A stretch of DNA of 64,000 bases from Arthrobacter sp. 18067. Lineage in GTDB: Bacteria > Actinomycetota > Actinomycetes > Actinomycetales > Micrococcaceae. The translations under genes were made by a program, and so were the position numbers. Under the pieces are notes generated by a model, which saw only the letters and a list, made by a program, of their open reading frames with translations, did no database searches and was not told the DNA's origin. This document shows, in pieces, positions 17,205-24,977 of this stretch (the first letter of the stretch is position 1; each line of letters opens with the position of its first letter). The stretch lies in the NCBI RefSeq assembly GCF_902706295.1, contig NZ_CACSJJ010000002.1:124001-188000 (forward strand). The letters are read 5' to 3'.

Positions 17205-18230
17205 ATGAGGGACATCATTCTCGGCCTCATTGGCGTGGGGCGCATCGGCGTCATGCACGCCAACAACATCAGCGCGCTCAACGGGACTCTTCACTCCAGG
17301 GGAGTCAATATCCAGCTACGGCTGACAGATGTGGCAACGGACCATGCGCAGAACATTGCTGCAGGCCTTAATGCCGGGTTCCTGCCATCTGTGGAGGACC
17401 TGATTGAGTCAGGCCTGGACGGTTTGGTGATAGCCACCGGAACGGCTACGCACCCGGACTTGATCAGGGCGGGGGTGGATGCCGGGATCCCGGTGTTCTG
17501 CGAAAAGCCTGTGGCCCTGAACGTCACTGATGCACTGCCGACGCTGGACTACATCAAGCACAACAACGGTGTAGTGCAAATCGGCCATCAACGCCGCTTC
17601 GATGCCGGCTACCTTGAGGCCAAGCGTGAGTATCAGGCCGGTGAGTTGGGCTGGATTCATTCCCTGCGGGCGGTCACGTGCGATATGATGCCGCCGCCGG
17701 TGGAATTCCTGGCTACGTCCGGTGGACTGTTCCGGGATTGCTCAGTCCACGATTTCGACATCCTCCGCTGGCTGACGGGCCGGGAGATCGTGGAGGTCTA
17801 CGCCAAGGGCTCCAACAATGGTGACCCGGCCATCGGGTTCGTCGGCGATGTTGACACGGCACTGGCCGTCGTCACGTTCGACGACGGCACGGTGGGGACG
17901 GTTTCAGCCAGCCGTTACAACGGGGCCGGCCATGATGTGCGGCTTGAGATTCAAGGCTCCAGGCGCACGATCATGGTGGGCCTGGATGAGAAGTCCGCAT
18001 TGCGGTCGCCAGAAGCCTCCGTAACCTTCCCGGCCGGCCCGCCGCACCAGACCTTCGCCGAGCGCTTCGACCAGGCGTATCGCACCGAGATGGCAGCATT
18101 CGTGGAGCTGATTTTGGGGGAGCGGGAAAACCCGTGCACCCCTGAGGACGCCGTTGCGGCGTCCCGGGTGGCCGATGCGGCCCAGGAGTCCCTGGCAACT
18201 GGTGTACCAGTCAAGGTGGACCTCGGCTAG
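17205..18230 (+). CDS. Inositol 2-dehydrogenase (Gfo/Idh/MocA family), IolG-like
   Basis: 341 aa. GVGRIG is at 10-15, CEKP carries Lys101, GHQRRFDAGY is at 127-136, and RDCSVHDFD at 177-185 provides Asp178 and His182. All three catalytic residues are intact and the overall pattern is close to known myo-inositol/scyllo-inositol dehydrogenases. AAAGGAA precedes the ATG at 17205. It ends the forward operon and is followed by a strong terminator. Compared with the other IolG-like gene at 2737 it has a different GHQRRFD loop, so it may prefer another stereoisomer. Confidence 0.82.
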   Translation: MRDIILGLIGVGRIGVMHANNISALNGTLHSRGVNIQLRLTDVATDHAQNIAAGLNAGFLPSVEDLIESGLDGLVIATGTATHPDLIRAGVDAGIPVFCEKPVALNVTDALPTLDYIKHNNGVVQIGHQRRFDAGYLEAKREYQAGELGWIHSLRAVTCDMMPPPVEFLATSGGLFRDCSVHDFDILRWLTGREIVEVYAKGSNNGDPAIGFVGDVDTALAVVTFDDGTVGTVSASRYNGAGHDVRLEIQGSRRTIMVGLDEKSALRSPEASVTFPAGPPHQTFAERFDQAYRTEMAAFVELILGERENPCTPEDAVAASRVADAAQESLATGVPVKVDLG

Positions 18231-18246
18231 TTCGAATGACACGCTA

Positions 18247-18287
18247 ATGCCCCCTTGCCGAACCCACTGGGTTCGGCAAGGGGGCAT
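18247..18287. terminator. Bidirectional terminator between iolG-like gene and iolB
   Basis: Perfect 19-bp stem, ATGCCCCCTTGCCGAACCC (18247-18265) with GGGTTCGGCAAGGGGGCAT (18269-18287), a 3-nt loop, and TTTT following on the plus strand. It lies between convergent genes. Confidence 0.92.
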
Positions 18288-18323
18288 TTTCGCGCTTGCA
18301 ACGTCTGAGGAGCCGGTGCGGCG

Positions 18324-19217
18324 TCAGGCCCCGAACGGAAGCCGAGGGTCGATATCCTGCCCGTCCCAGCTCTGCCGCACCCAACCATGGTGGGGATCAT
18401 CACTGATAAGCCATTCGCGGACCGGGCCGGGACCGGCCATCACATTGAGGTAGTACAGGTCATAGCCGGGTGCCGCCATAGCGGGGCCGTGCCAGCCGTA
18501 GGGGACCAGTACGACGTCGCCCGTGCGGACTTCCGCGGACACATCGATGGGCCGGTCGTCTGAGGCGTACACGCGTTGGTAACCAATAGCATCGGCGTCC
18601 TCAGGTGCCCCGGAGCCCGCGGCGACCTGGGTCTCGAAGTAGTAGATCTCTTCGAGGTGGGTTTCCCCGTCCTTCTCCTCGTCGTGCTTGTGCGGGGGAT
18701 AGGAGGACCAGTTGCCGGCGGGGGTGATGACTTCGCAGACAATGAACCGGTCGGCCTCCAGGGCTGCGGGTGTACCGAAATTGTGGACTTGGCGGGAGCA
18801 GTTGCCGGCGCCCCGCAGTTCCACTGGCGTTTCTACAGCCTTGATCAAACGGATCGGATACGAAGCCTGCGCAGGTGCCGTTGCGACGGCGACGCGGCCG
18901 CCGTCGGCAGAGCTGATGGTGAGGGAGGTGTCGGTGCCGGAGTACAGAACGTCGCTGGGCCCGTGGAAAACTGATTGCCGTCCCGCAAGCGGGTATTCGA
19001 CACCACTCACGGTGACTACGAACGCGCCGGTGAGCGGAACCACGATGCGTTCCTCACCTCCGGCAGGAAGTTCGACGGCGGCGCCCGCCGCCAGCGTCGC
19101 GACCTTAAGACCGGTGTGGGCCCAGCCGTCCACGGCGGTGGAGGAGTCCGATGTTCCGAGAGAGATGTCCCAGTCGCCGTCGGCTGCGGTGCCCAGGGGG
19201 TAGACCCAGTTGGTCAT
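18324..19217 (-). CDS. iolB: 5-deoxy-glucuronate isomerase IolB
   Basis: 297 aa, full length for the family. It converts 5-deoxy-D-glucuronate, the product of IolD, to 2-deoxy-5-keto-gluconate in the inositol pathway. It is a bicupin: the N-terminal half has LPAGGEERIVVPLTGAF, and the C-terminal half has YPPHKHDEE and HLEEIYYFE, the metal-binding His and Glu cluster, plus GDVVLVPYGWHGP. The ATG at 19217 has GAAGGA about 10 nt upstream. It is 19 nt downstream of the GntR regulator gene and on the same strand, so the two form an operon separate from iolA/iolD. Confidence 0.95.
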   Translation of the reverse strand: MTNWVYPLGTAADGDWDISLGTSDSSTAVDGWAHTGLKVATLAAGAAVELPAGGEERIVVPLTGAFVVTVSGVEYPLAGRQSVFHGPSDVLYSGTDTSLTISSADGGRVAVATAPAQASYPIRLIKAVETPVELRGAGNCSRQVHNFGTPAALEADRFIVCEVITPAGNWSSYPPHKHDEEKDGETHLEEIYYFETQVAAGSGAPEDADAIGYQRVYASDDRPIDVSAEVRTGDVVLVPYGWHGPAMAAPGYDLYYLNVMAGPGPVREWLISDDPHHGWVRQSWDGQDIDPRLPFGA

Positions 19218-19236
19218 GGTGGGGGAGTCCTTCGTG

Positions 19237-19977
19237 TTAGCGCTGTACGAGTGTCATTTCAAAACTGTAGGAGTCCGCTCGATAGACGTGATGACCGGTT
19301 TCGACCCTCCGGCCGGTGTCGTCCACGGCCGTTCGTTCCATTGTCACCAACGCAGAATTGACGTCTGTTTCCAGCAGGGGTGCTTGGTAATCGTTGGCGA
19401 TCATCGCGCCGATCCGTTGATTCGCCAGGCGGAAGTTGACGCCACCCCGGCGCAGGATTGCATAGAGTCCCTCGGAGGCCAGCATGGATTCGTCCATGGT
19501 GGCGATGTCGTCGCGGACCCAGTTTTCCATCAGCGCCAGTGGCTTGCCACCGACTTTGCGCAATCGCGTGAAGTGGTAGACCTTGGAGCCGGCAGGAAGC
19601 TGGAGCGTAGCCAGCGTGGGGGCATCGGCCTCCATGTGGGAGAAGCTCAAGACCTCCGTGGTGGGCTTTTTGCCGTTGTTCGTCAGGTCGTCGAACAGGC
19701 TGGAAAGCTCGAGCGGACGTCGGACCTGGCTTGAGACAACTTGGGTTCCTACGCCCCGTTTGCGTACCAGGAGGCCGGAACGGACCAGCTCATCCATGGC
19801 CTTGCGCATGGTGGGCCGGGACAAATTGAGCTGGGCTGCGAGGTCGATCTCGTTGTCCAGGCGGCTACCCGGTTCCAGTACACCGCTGTGGATTGCCGCC
19901 TCGATGCCCTGGACTACCTGATGGTACAAGGGCACGGGGGAGGATCGATCGATGTTGAGACCAAGTTGATTCGCCAC
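19237..19977 (-). CDS. GntR-family regulator with UTRA domain, probable regulator of inositol genes
   Basis: 246 aa. The winged HTH occupies about residues 14-80 (VPLYHQVVQGIEAAI through LNLSRPTMRKAMDELVRSGLLVRKRGVGTQVV). A UTRA ligand-binding domain follows at about 95-240, placing it in the HutC subfamily. The start is GTG at 19977 with GGGGAG 6 nt upstream. It is co-transcribed with iolB. Its own promoter region carries two TGTCCT boxes that also occur at the promoter of the dehydrogenase operon and of the ABC importer, which suggests a local repressor of inositol genes with autoregulation. Its ligand is unknown. Confidence 0.85.
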   Translation of the reverse strand: MANQLGLNIDRSSPVPLYHQVVQGIEAAIHSGVLEPGSRLDNEIDLAAQLNLSRPTMRKAMDELVRSGLLVRKRGVGTQVVSSQVRRPLELSSLFDDLTNNGKKPTTEVLSFSHMEADAPTLATLQLPAGSKVYHFTRLRKVGGKPLALMENWVRDDIATMDESMLASEGLYAILRRGGVNFRLANQRIGAMIANDYQAPLLETDVNSALVTMERTAVDDTGRRVETGHHVYRADSYSFEMTLVQR

Positions 19978-20053
19978 TGAATGCTCCCCGCGTTACAGAT
20001 CCAACCCCGCCGTCACTTGTCACGACGTAGGAGTATGTCACCCTTTGTTCTTT

Positions 20054-20063
20054 TGATAGGACA
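20054..20063. promoter_or_regulatory. Putative GntR (IolR-like) box 3
   Basis: TGATAGGACA, reverse complement TGTCCTATCA. It lies about 10 nt downstream of the predicted start point of the gntR-iolB promoter, a position for repression. Confidence 0.45.
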
Positions 20064-20078
20064 TGCCTTCTTTTCTCG

Positions 20079-20106
20079 ATACTAGCAGGCGTCCTGTGAG
20101 GGTCAA
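20079..20106 (-). promoter_or_regulatory. Promoter of gntR-iolB
   Basis: On the minus strand, TTGACC (20101-20106), a 16-nt spacer and TAGTAT (20079-20084). The start point would be near 20072, leaving a leader of about 95 nt before the GTG at 19977. Confidence 0.6.
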
Positions 20107-20149
20107 GTAAGCCCGGCTGCGCTGCAGACCGAAGAATTTCGTTAAGGCA

Positions 20150-20167
20150 TGTCCTGACGTCAGGGCA
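20150..20167. promoter_or_regulatory. Putative GntR (IolR-like) box 4, inverted pair
   Basis: TGTCCTGACGTCAGGGCA is an almost perfect 18-bp palindrome made of two TGYCCTGAC half-sites. It lies about 45 nt upstream of the gntR-iolB -35. It is the only copy of the box arranged as an inverted dimer site. Confidence 0.55.
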
Positions 20168-20220
20168 AGGCTCCGGAGTTTGGGCAGGGAGCGGGGCGAA
20201 GCAGTCGGCTTGGTGGGATA

Positions 20221-20520
20221 TCACCCAGGCGGCGGCGGAAGGTGGCTCGCCCTGGTTTGCACCCAGAATCCGGTCCGTTCCAAAACCTCCCGCGCTACGG
20301 CTTCTGCCGATATGTCCGAGGAATCCACCGCGAAGTCATCCAGTGTTCTGTTTGCCAGGATGTTCTCCAGCTCGGCTGCCCGATTCAAATGCCAATGCAG
20401 CCCGTCCGGGTCATTCCTGTGGCGGGCATTTAGGCGGGCCTGGAGGGCTGATTCGCTGGCGGTAAGCCGGCGGACATCAAGGGGTGGAGGCGGCCCAGGG
20501 GACTCCCATTCAGCTTTACT
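20221..20520 (-). pseudogene. Headless C-terminal gene remnant, nucleoside/adenylate-kinase-like tail
   Basis: On the minus strand a frame is open from just after a TAA (20521-20523) to a TGA at 20221-20223, about 98 codons. It has no ATG, GTG or TTG near its 5' end and no ribosome-binding site. The translation has normal protein character: DVRRLTASESALQARLNAR, then a WHLNRAAELENIL segment, then DDFAVDSSDISAEAVAREVL. This pattern (RxxLxAxxxxLxxRL, HxxRxxEL, VDTS-like, AxxVAxxVL) resembles the C-terminal part of small P-loop kinases or AAA-type nucleotide-binding proteins. The N-terminal part with the P-loop is absent. I read it as the decayed end of a deleted gene. Family assignment is tentative. 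Confidence 0.5.
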
Positions 20521-20582
20521 TTACATAATGTAGATTATCGGCGTTATGAAGGAATGCCCGGGAGGGGGTGCCGGGCTTCGCG

Positions 20583-21065
20583 TCAGCCTGCTTCGTTTCC
20601 TAAGCGCGCTGCTGCGTTCTTCTGGATTTCCGCGGCCTTAGCTGAGTAATCGGCGATGACGCGTAGGTCGTCGTCGCTGTAGCCCTCAAGTAAGCCTGTC
20701 AGTCCACTCATGAAATCGACGAAGTATGGCGTTGCGGCAGTTACTTGGTCGCCGATCAGCTCTATCAATACTTTCCGCTTATCCTCGTCATGCCTGACCC
20801 TGCGGGCTATGCCCTTGCCTTCCAGTCGCTGCATCAGCCCGGTCACCGAGGCTGGCGCCAGGCCCGAATGCTGGCCGAATTCTCCTGCCGTCATGGGTCC
20901 GAACCGCAGCAGGATATCTATGGCTTTGCCTTCCGTTGCGGACAATCCACGGAGTTCGGAGAGCTTCGTGTGGAACATCACGGCCGCCGTCGATAGTTCC
21001 CGCCCGGAAGCGAAAACAGCTTCGAGCAGGGCCTTTCGAGCGTCCGCGTCGCTGTCTGGGTGCAT
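20583..21065 (-). CDS. MarR-family transcriptional regulator
   Basis: 160 aa. The winged HTH is in the middle: GLSATEGKAIDILLRFGPMTAGEFGQHSGLAPASVTGLMQRLEGKGIARRVRHDEDKRKVLIEL. Long flanking helices would form the dimer interface. There is no Shine-Dalgarno; TAGCCT lies 6 nt before the ATG, suggesting a leaderless transcript. It is divergent from an FAD monooxygenase, with a perfect 28-bp palindrome between them. It therefore very likely represses that gene, and perhaps itself, until an aromatic or lipophilic ligand binds. Confidence 0.88.
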   Translation of the reverse strand: MHPDSDADARKALLEAVFASGRELSTAAVMFHTKLSELRGLSATEGKAIDILLRFGPMTAGEFGQHSGLAPASVTGLMQRLEGKGIARRVRHDEDKRKVLIELIGDQVTAATPYFVDFMSGLTGLLEGYSDDDLRVIADYSAKAAEIQKNAAARLGNEAG

Positions 21066-21127
21066 CCTCAGAGGCTAGCAAGGTATTTCGAGATTCCGAA
21101 AGGATTGACCCAACCATGGTCTCGACG

Positions 21128-21155
21128 TATATTTCGTTCGACCGAACGAAATATA
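21128..21155. promoter_or_regulatory. MarR operator, perfect 13-bp inverted repeat
   Basis: TATATTTCGTTCG (21128-21140) and CGAACGAAATATA (21143-21155) are perfect inverted repeats separated by AC. The site is 14 nt upstream of the monooxygenase start and 62 nt upstream of marR. Length, symmetry and position fit a MarR dimer site. Confidence 0.88.
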
Positions 21156-21168
21156 TCTGGAGGCTCTG

Positions 21169-22377
21169 ATGTTGAATTGCATGGTTGTTGGTGCCGGTAT
21201 TGCCGGACTCTCCAGCGGCATAGCGCTGCACAAGGCCGGCCATCGACCTGTCATTTTCGAATCCTACGGAGCGCCGTCGGATGGCATCGGCGGGTTCCTG
21301 ACGGTGGCCGTTAACGGTTTCGATGCCTTGGAAACCCTCAATCTCAAAGCGGCGGCAGCCAACTTGGGTTTTAGCACTCCCCTCATGTCCATGTACTTGG
21401 GAAGTAACGGTAGGCACCTCGTGGACTTCGACTACGGCGGGTCCCTGCCCGACGGCACCACCGCCCGCACCATGACCCGTTCCGAGCTGTACAGCTTGCT
21501 GCGGGAAGAAGCCGGTCGGCTCGGTATCAGCATCGTTTATGACAAGCGGCTGACCACGGTGGAGGAAAGTCGCGACGGCGTGAGGGCGGTTTTCCACGAC
21601 GGAACCACTGCACATGGGGACATTGTGGTTGGTGCCGATGGCCTTCATTCACGCGTCAGAAAGCTGATAGATCCCACATCGCCGGCGCCCAGGACCATTC
21701 CGTTGCTTAACACGGGCGGCATAGTCGCTGCGGGGGTTTTGAAGGCCGAGCCGATGGACGTCGAACCCGGGCGCATGAAGATGGTTTTCGGTAAGCGCTG
21801 CTTCTATTGCTACATGCAGGATCCCGACGGCCGGATCTGGTGGTTTGCCAATCCCCTGCAACGGTCCTCTGAAGATCCCGCCACGTTGGACGCCGGCGCC
21901 CGCAAGGCTTGGTTGACCAAGCTCGTCGCCGGGGACCGTACGATGATGGCGGCCATCATCACCGCTACGGATGACATCATCAGGCCCTACACGACCTCGG
22001 ATTTTCCAAGCATTCCGCGCTGGCAGCGCGAGAGGCTTGTTCTGGTGGGCGATGCCGCCCATGCAGCTTCGCCGTCGTCCGGTCAGGGAGCTTCCATGGC
22101 AATTGAAGATGCGGTCACGTTGGGTCGTTCGCTCCAAGGGCTGGCGCCGGACTCAATTTCGGAGGCGCTGGCGCGTTATGAGAACGAACGCAGGACCCGG
22201 GCGGAATCCGTGGTCGAATGGGGACGCAGAAATGCGGCGCCGAAGATCCGCGGCCAGTTCAAGCGCGTTTTCGAGGATCTGGTGCTGCCGGCGGTCTTCC
22301 GCGGAATCGCACGAAAGTCGAAGGACGACTTTGATTGGGTGTATCGGCATCACATTGAGTGGGACACTGCGAATTGA
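21169..22377 (+). CDS. FAD-dependent monooxygenase (aromatic hydroxylase-like)
   Basis: 402 aa group A flavin monooxygenase, expected to hydroxylate an aromatic or similar substrate with NAD(P)H and O2. GAGIAG at 8-13 is the FAD-binding Rossmann motif. VVGADGLHSRVRKLI at about 155-169 is the DG motif. LVLVGDAAHAASPSSGQGASMAIEDA near 290-315 is the GD motif binding the FAD ribityl chain. The ATG at 21169 has CTGGAGG upstream. It stands alone, controlled by the divergent MarR gene, and is convergent with a UvrA-like gene. The substrate is unknown; efflux-independent detoxification of an antibiotic or plant phenolic is possible. Confidence 0.87.
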   Translation: MLNCMVVGAGIAGLSSGIALHKAGHRPVIFESYGAPSDGIGGFLTVAVNGFDALETLNLKAAAANLGFSTPLMSMYLGSNGRHLVDFDYGGSLPDGTTARTMTRSELYSLLREEAGRLGISIVYDKRLTTVEESRDGVRAVFHDGTTAHGDIVVGADGLHSRVRKLIDPTSPAPRTIPLLNTGGIVAAGVLKAEPMDVEPGRMKMVFGKRCFYCYMQDPDGRIWWFANPLQRSSEDPATLDAGARKAWLTKLVAGDRTMMAAIITATDDIIRPYTTSDFPSIPRWQRERLVLVGDAAHAASPSSGQGASMAIEDAVTLGRSLQGLAPDSISEALARYENERRTRAESVVEWGRRNAAPKIRGQFKRVFEDLVLPAVFRGIARKSKDDFDWVYRHHIEWDTAN

Positions 22378-22410
22378 TGCCTCTACTGACGCAAATCATC
22401 AGGAAGGCAC

Positions 22411-22437
22411 CGGGCCGGCATGGACTCTGCCGGCCCG
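22411..22437. terminator. GC-rich hairpin between convergent genes
   Basis: Perfect 10-bp stem CGGGCCGGCA (22411-22420) with TGCCGGCCCG (22428-22437) and a 7-nt loop. No T run. It sits between the convergent monooxygenase and UvrA-like genes. Confidence 0.65.
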
Positions 22438-22452
22438 CAGCGTGAGGAAGTC

Positions 22453-24849
22453 TCAGGAGCCCACGTAGGCTGCCAGGTGCTTGCCGGTGAGCGTCGACTT
22501 GCCAGCCACAAGCTCGGCAGGCGTGCCGGCGAAAACGATCTTGCCGCCGTCGTGACCTGCACCGGGGCCAAGGTCAATGATCCAGTCGGCGTGAGCCATG
22601 ACAGCCTGGTGATGTTCGATCACAATGACTGACTTTCCGGAATCCACCAAACGGTCCAGCATTCCCAGCAGGTTCTGGACATCGGCCAGGTGCAGGCCAG
22701 TGGTCGGCTCATCCAGAATGTAGGTGTCGCCCTTTTCGGACATCTGCGTGGCCAGCTTCAGTCGTTGACGTTCACCGCCGGACAACGTTGTGAGTGGTTG
22801 GCCGAGGGTCAGGTAACCCAAGCCGACGTCGGCCAGGCGGTCAAGGATCTTGTGGGCGGCAGGGGTTCGTGCATCCCCCTCACTGAAGAAGACCTCAGCC
22901 TCATTGACAGACATTGCAAGCACTTCTGCAATATTTCGGTCCCCCAGTTTGTACTCCAGGACTGACGCCTGAAAGCGCTTTCCATCGCACTCTTCACAGG
23001 TGGATTCCACGGTCGCCATGACGCCGAGATCCGTGTAGATCACGCCGGCGCCATTACAGGTGGGGCAGGCGCCCTCCGAGTTTGAGCTGAACAGCGCCGG
23101 CTTCACGCCATTGGCTTTGGCGAAGGCTTTGCGGATGGGCTCCAGGAGTCCTGTGTAAGTGGCAGGATTGCTCCTGCGGGAACCTCGGATGGCCCCTTGG
23201 TCGATCACCAGGACACCGTCGCGGTTTGCAATTGAGCCATGAATCAATGAGCTTTTTCCGGAGCCGGCCACGCCGGTGAGGACGCAGAGAACGCCGAGGG
23301 GGATGTCGACGTCGACGTCTTTCAAGTTGTTCGCTGATGCGCCGCGGACTTCCATTTTGCCCTTGGCAGAACGGAAATCGTCCTTGATGGAGGCACGGTC
23401 GTCGAGGTGGCGCCCAGTGATGGTGTCGCTCCCCCGAAGACCTTCCAGATGACCCTCGTAGCACACAGTGCCACCTCCGGTCCCTGCGCCGGGACCGAGG
23501 TCCACAACGTGATCGGCAATCGCGATGGTTTCGGGCTTGTGCTCCACCACGAGCACGGTGTTTCCCTTATCCCGCAGCTGCAGCAGGAGCTGGTTCATCC
23601 GCTCGATGTCATGAGGGTGCAGCCCAATGGTGGGTTCATCGAAGACGTAGGTGATGTCTGTCAGGGACGATCCAAGATGTCGGATCATCTTGGTCCGTTG
23701 TGCCTCTCCCCCGGACAACGTGCCGGCGGGCCGATCAAGGGAAAGGTACCCCAGGCCGATTTCCGCAAATGAGTCCAGGAGGTGCTGGAGTCCCTTCAAG
23801 AGCGGAGCAACTGAGGGCTCGTCCAGATCGCGAATCCATTCTGCAAGGTCGCTGATCTGCATGGTACACACATCTGCGATGCTCTTGCCCTTGATCTTGG
23901 ATGACCTGGCCTCGGGGCTCAACCGGGTACCTTCGCACTCAGGGCACGTGGTGAACGTGATGGCCCGCTCAACGAAGGCCCGGATGTGCGGCTGGAGCGC
24001 GTCGACGTCCTTGCTCAGCATGGACTTCTGGATCTTGGGGATCACGCCTTCGTAGGTGAGGTTGATGCCCTCAACCTTGATCTTGGTGGGCTCACGGTAC
24101 AGGAGATCGTGGAGTTCTTTCTTGGTGAACTTGGCGATGGGCTTGTCCATGTTGAAGAAGCCGGACCCGCTGAAGATGCGTCCGTACCAGCCATCCATGG
24201 TGTACCCGGGGATGGTGAGTGCGCCTTCGCTGAGGGACTTGCTGTCGTCGTACAGCGCAGTCAGGTCAAAGTCGTTGACCGAACCCATGCCCTCACAACG
24301 CGAACACATTCCACCCAAGCGGTTGAAGCTGGCCTTCTCTGTCTTGGTCTTGCCCTCGCCACGCTCCACCGTGATGGCACCGCTGGCCTTCACTGTCGGG
24401 ACGTTGAAGGAATAGGCGTTGGGTGAGCCGATGTGTGGGTGTCCCAGGCGGCTGAACAGAATCCGCAACATAGCGTTGGCGTCGGTAGCTGTGCCCACCG
24501 TCGACCGCGGGTTGGATCCCATTCGCTCCTGGTCCACGATGATCGCCGTCGTCAATCCTTCGAGCATGTCAACGTCCGGCCGGGCCAGGGACGGCATGAA
24601 GCCTTGCACAAACGCGCTGTACGTTTCGTTGATCATCCGCTGCGACTCTGCAGCGATGGTGGCGAAAACCAGCGAGCTTTTCCCGGATCCCGAAACGCCC
24701 GTGAACACCGTGAGCCGGCGCTTCGGAATCTCGATGCTGACGTCTTTCAGGTTGTTTTCACGCGCACCTTGAACCCGGATCAGATCGTGGGTGTCAGCAA
24801 CGTGCGATTCGGGAGATTGCGTGTCAGTGCCCGCAGCAATAGTCATCAT
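22453..24849 (-). CDS. Short UvrA-like ABC ATPase (UvrA2/DrrC type)
   Basis: 798 aa with two ABC modules. Walker A motifs are GVSGSGKSS at 51-59 and GVAGSGKSS at 526-534. Signatures are LSGGEAQ at 378-384 and LSGGERQ in the second half. Zinc-finger Cys pairs are MCSRCEG (181-187), CPECEG (302-307), CPTCNGAG and CEECDG. It is about 150 residues shorter than housekeeping UvrA (about 950) and the region after the first Walker A is reduced, where UvrA binds UvrB and DNA. Known proteins of this type are linked to resistance to DNA-binding drugs. Two consecutive ATGs (24849, 24846) follow GGAG; the second has better spacing. It might protect against a product of the adjacent polyketide genes, which is speculation. 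Confidence 0.88.
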   Translation of the reverse strand: MMTIAAGTDTQSPESHVADTHDLIRVQGARENNLKDVSIEIPKRRLTVFTGVSGSGKSSLVFATIAAESQRMINETYSAFVQGFMPSLARPDVDMLEGLTTAIIVDQERMGSNPRSTVGTATDANAMLRILFSRLGHPHIGSPNAYSFNVPTVKASGAITVERGEGKTKTEKASFNRLGGMCSRCEGMGSVNDFDLTALYDDSKSLSEGALTIPGYTMDGWYGRIFSGSGFFNMDKPIAKFTKKELHDLLYREPTKIKVEGINLTYEGVIPKIQKSMLSKDVDALQPHIRAFVERAITFTTCPECEGTRLSPEARSSKIKGKSIADVCTMQISDLAEWIRDLDEPSVAPLLKGLQHLLDSFAEIGLGYLSLDRPAGTLSGGEAQRTKMIRHLGSSLTDITYVFDEPTIGLHPHDIERMNQLLLQLRDKGNTVLVVEHKPETIAIADHVVDLGPGAGTGGGTVCYEGHLEGLRGSDTITGRHLDDRASIKDDFRSAKGKMEVRGASANNLKDVDVDIPLGVLCVLTGVAGSGKSSLIHGSIANRDGVLVIDQGAIRGSRRSNPATYTGLLEPIRKAFAKANGVKPALFSSNSEGACPTCNGAGVIYTDLGVMATVESTCEECDGKRFQASVLEYKLGDRNIAEVLAMSVNEAEVFFSEGDARTPAAHKILDRLADVGLGYLTLGQPLTTLSGGERQRLKLATQMSEKGDTYILDEPTTGLHLADVQNLLGMLDRLVDSGKSVIVIEHHQAVMAHADWIIDLGPGAGHDGGKIVFAGTPAELVAGKSTLTGKHLAAYVGS

Positions 24850-24977
24850 TTCTCCATCTGTTAGGCGGCGCTGCCCAACAGTCCCCCGTCGGCGTCGCCT
24901 GGCTCACCCTGACCAACCTCGGTCAGTACGTTTGATTCTGCCATTGTCTTCACAGGTTTACTCACTAAGAATGAAGC

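Noticed and set aside
20180..20533. Plus-strand open frame of 117 codons in the gntR-marR gap
   Set aside because: Composition is poor (Ser/Arg-rich, no motif), whereas the minus-strand frame in the same place has protein-like sequence.
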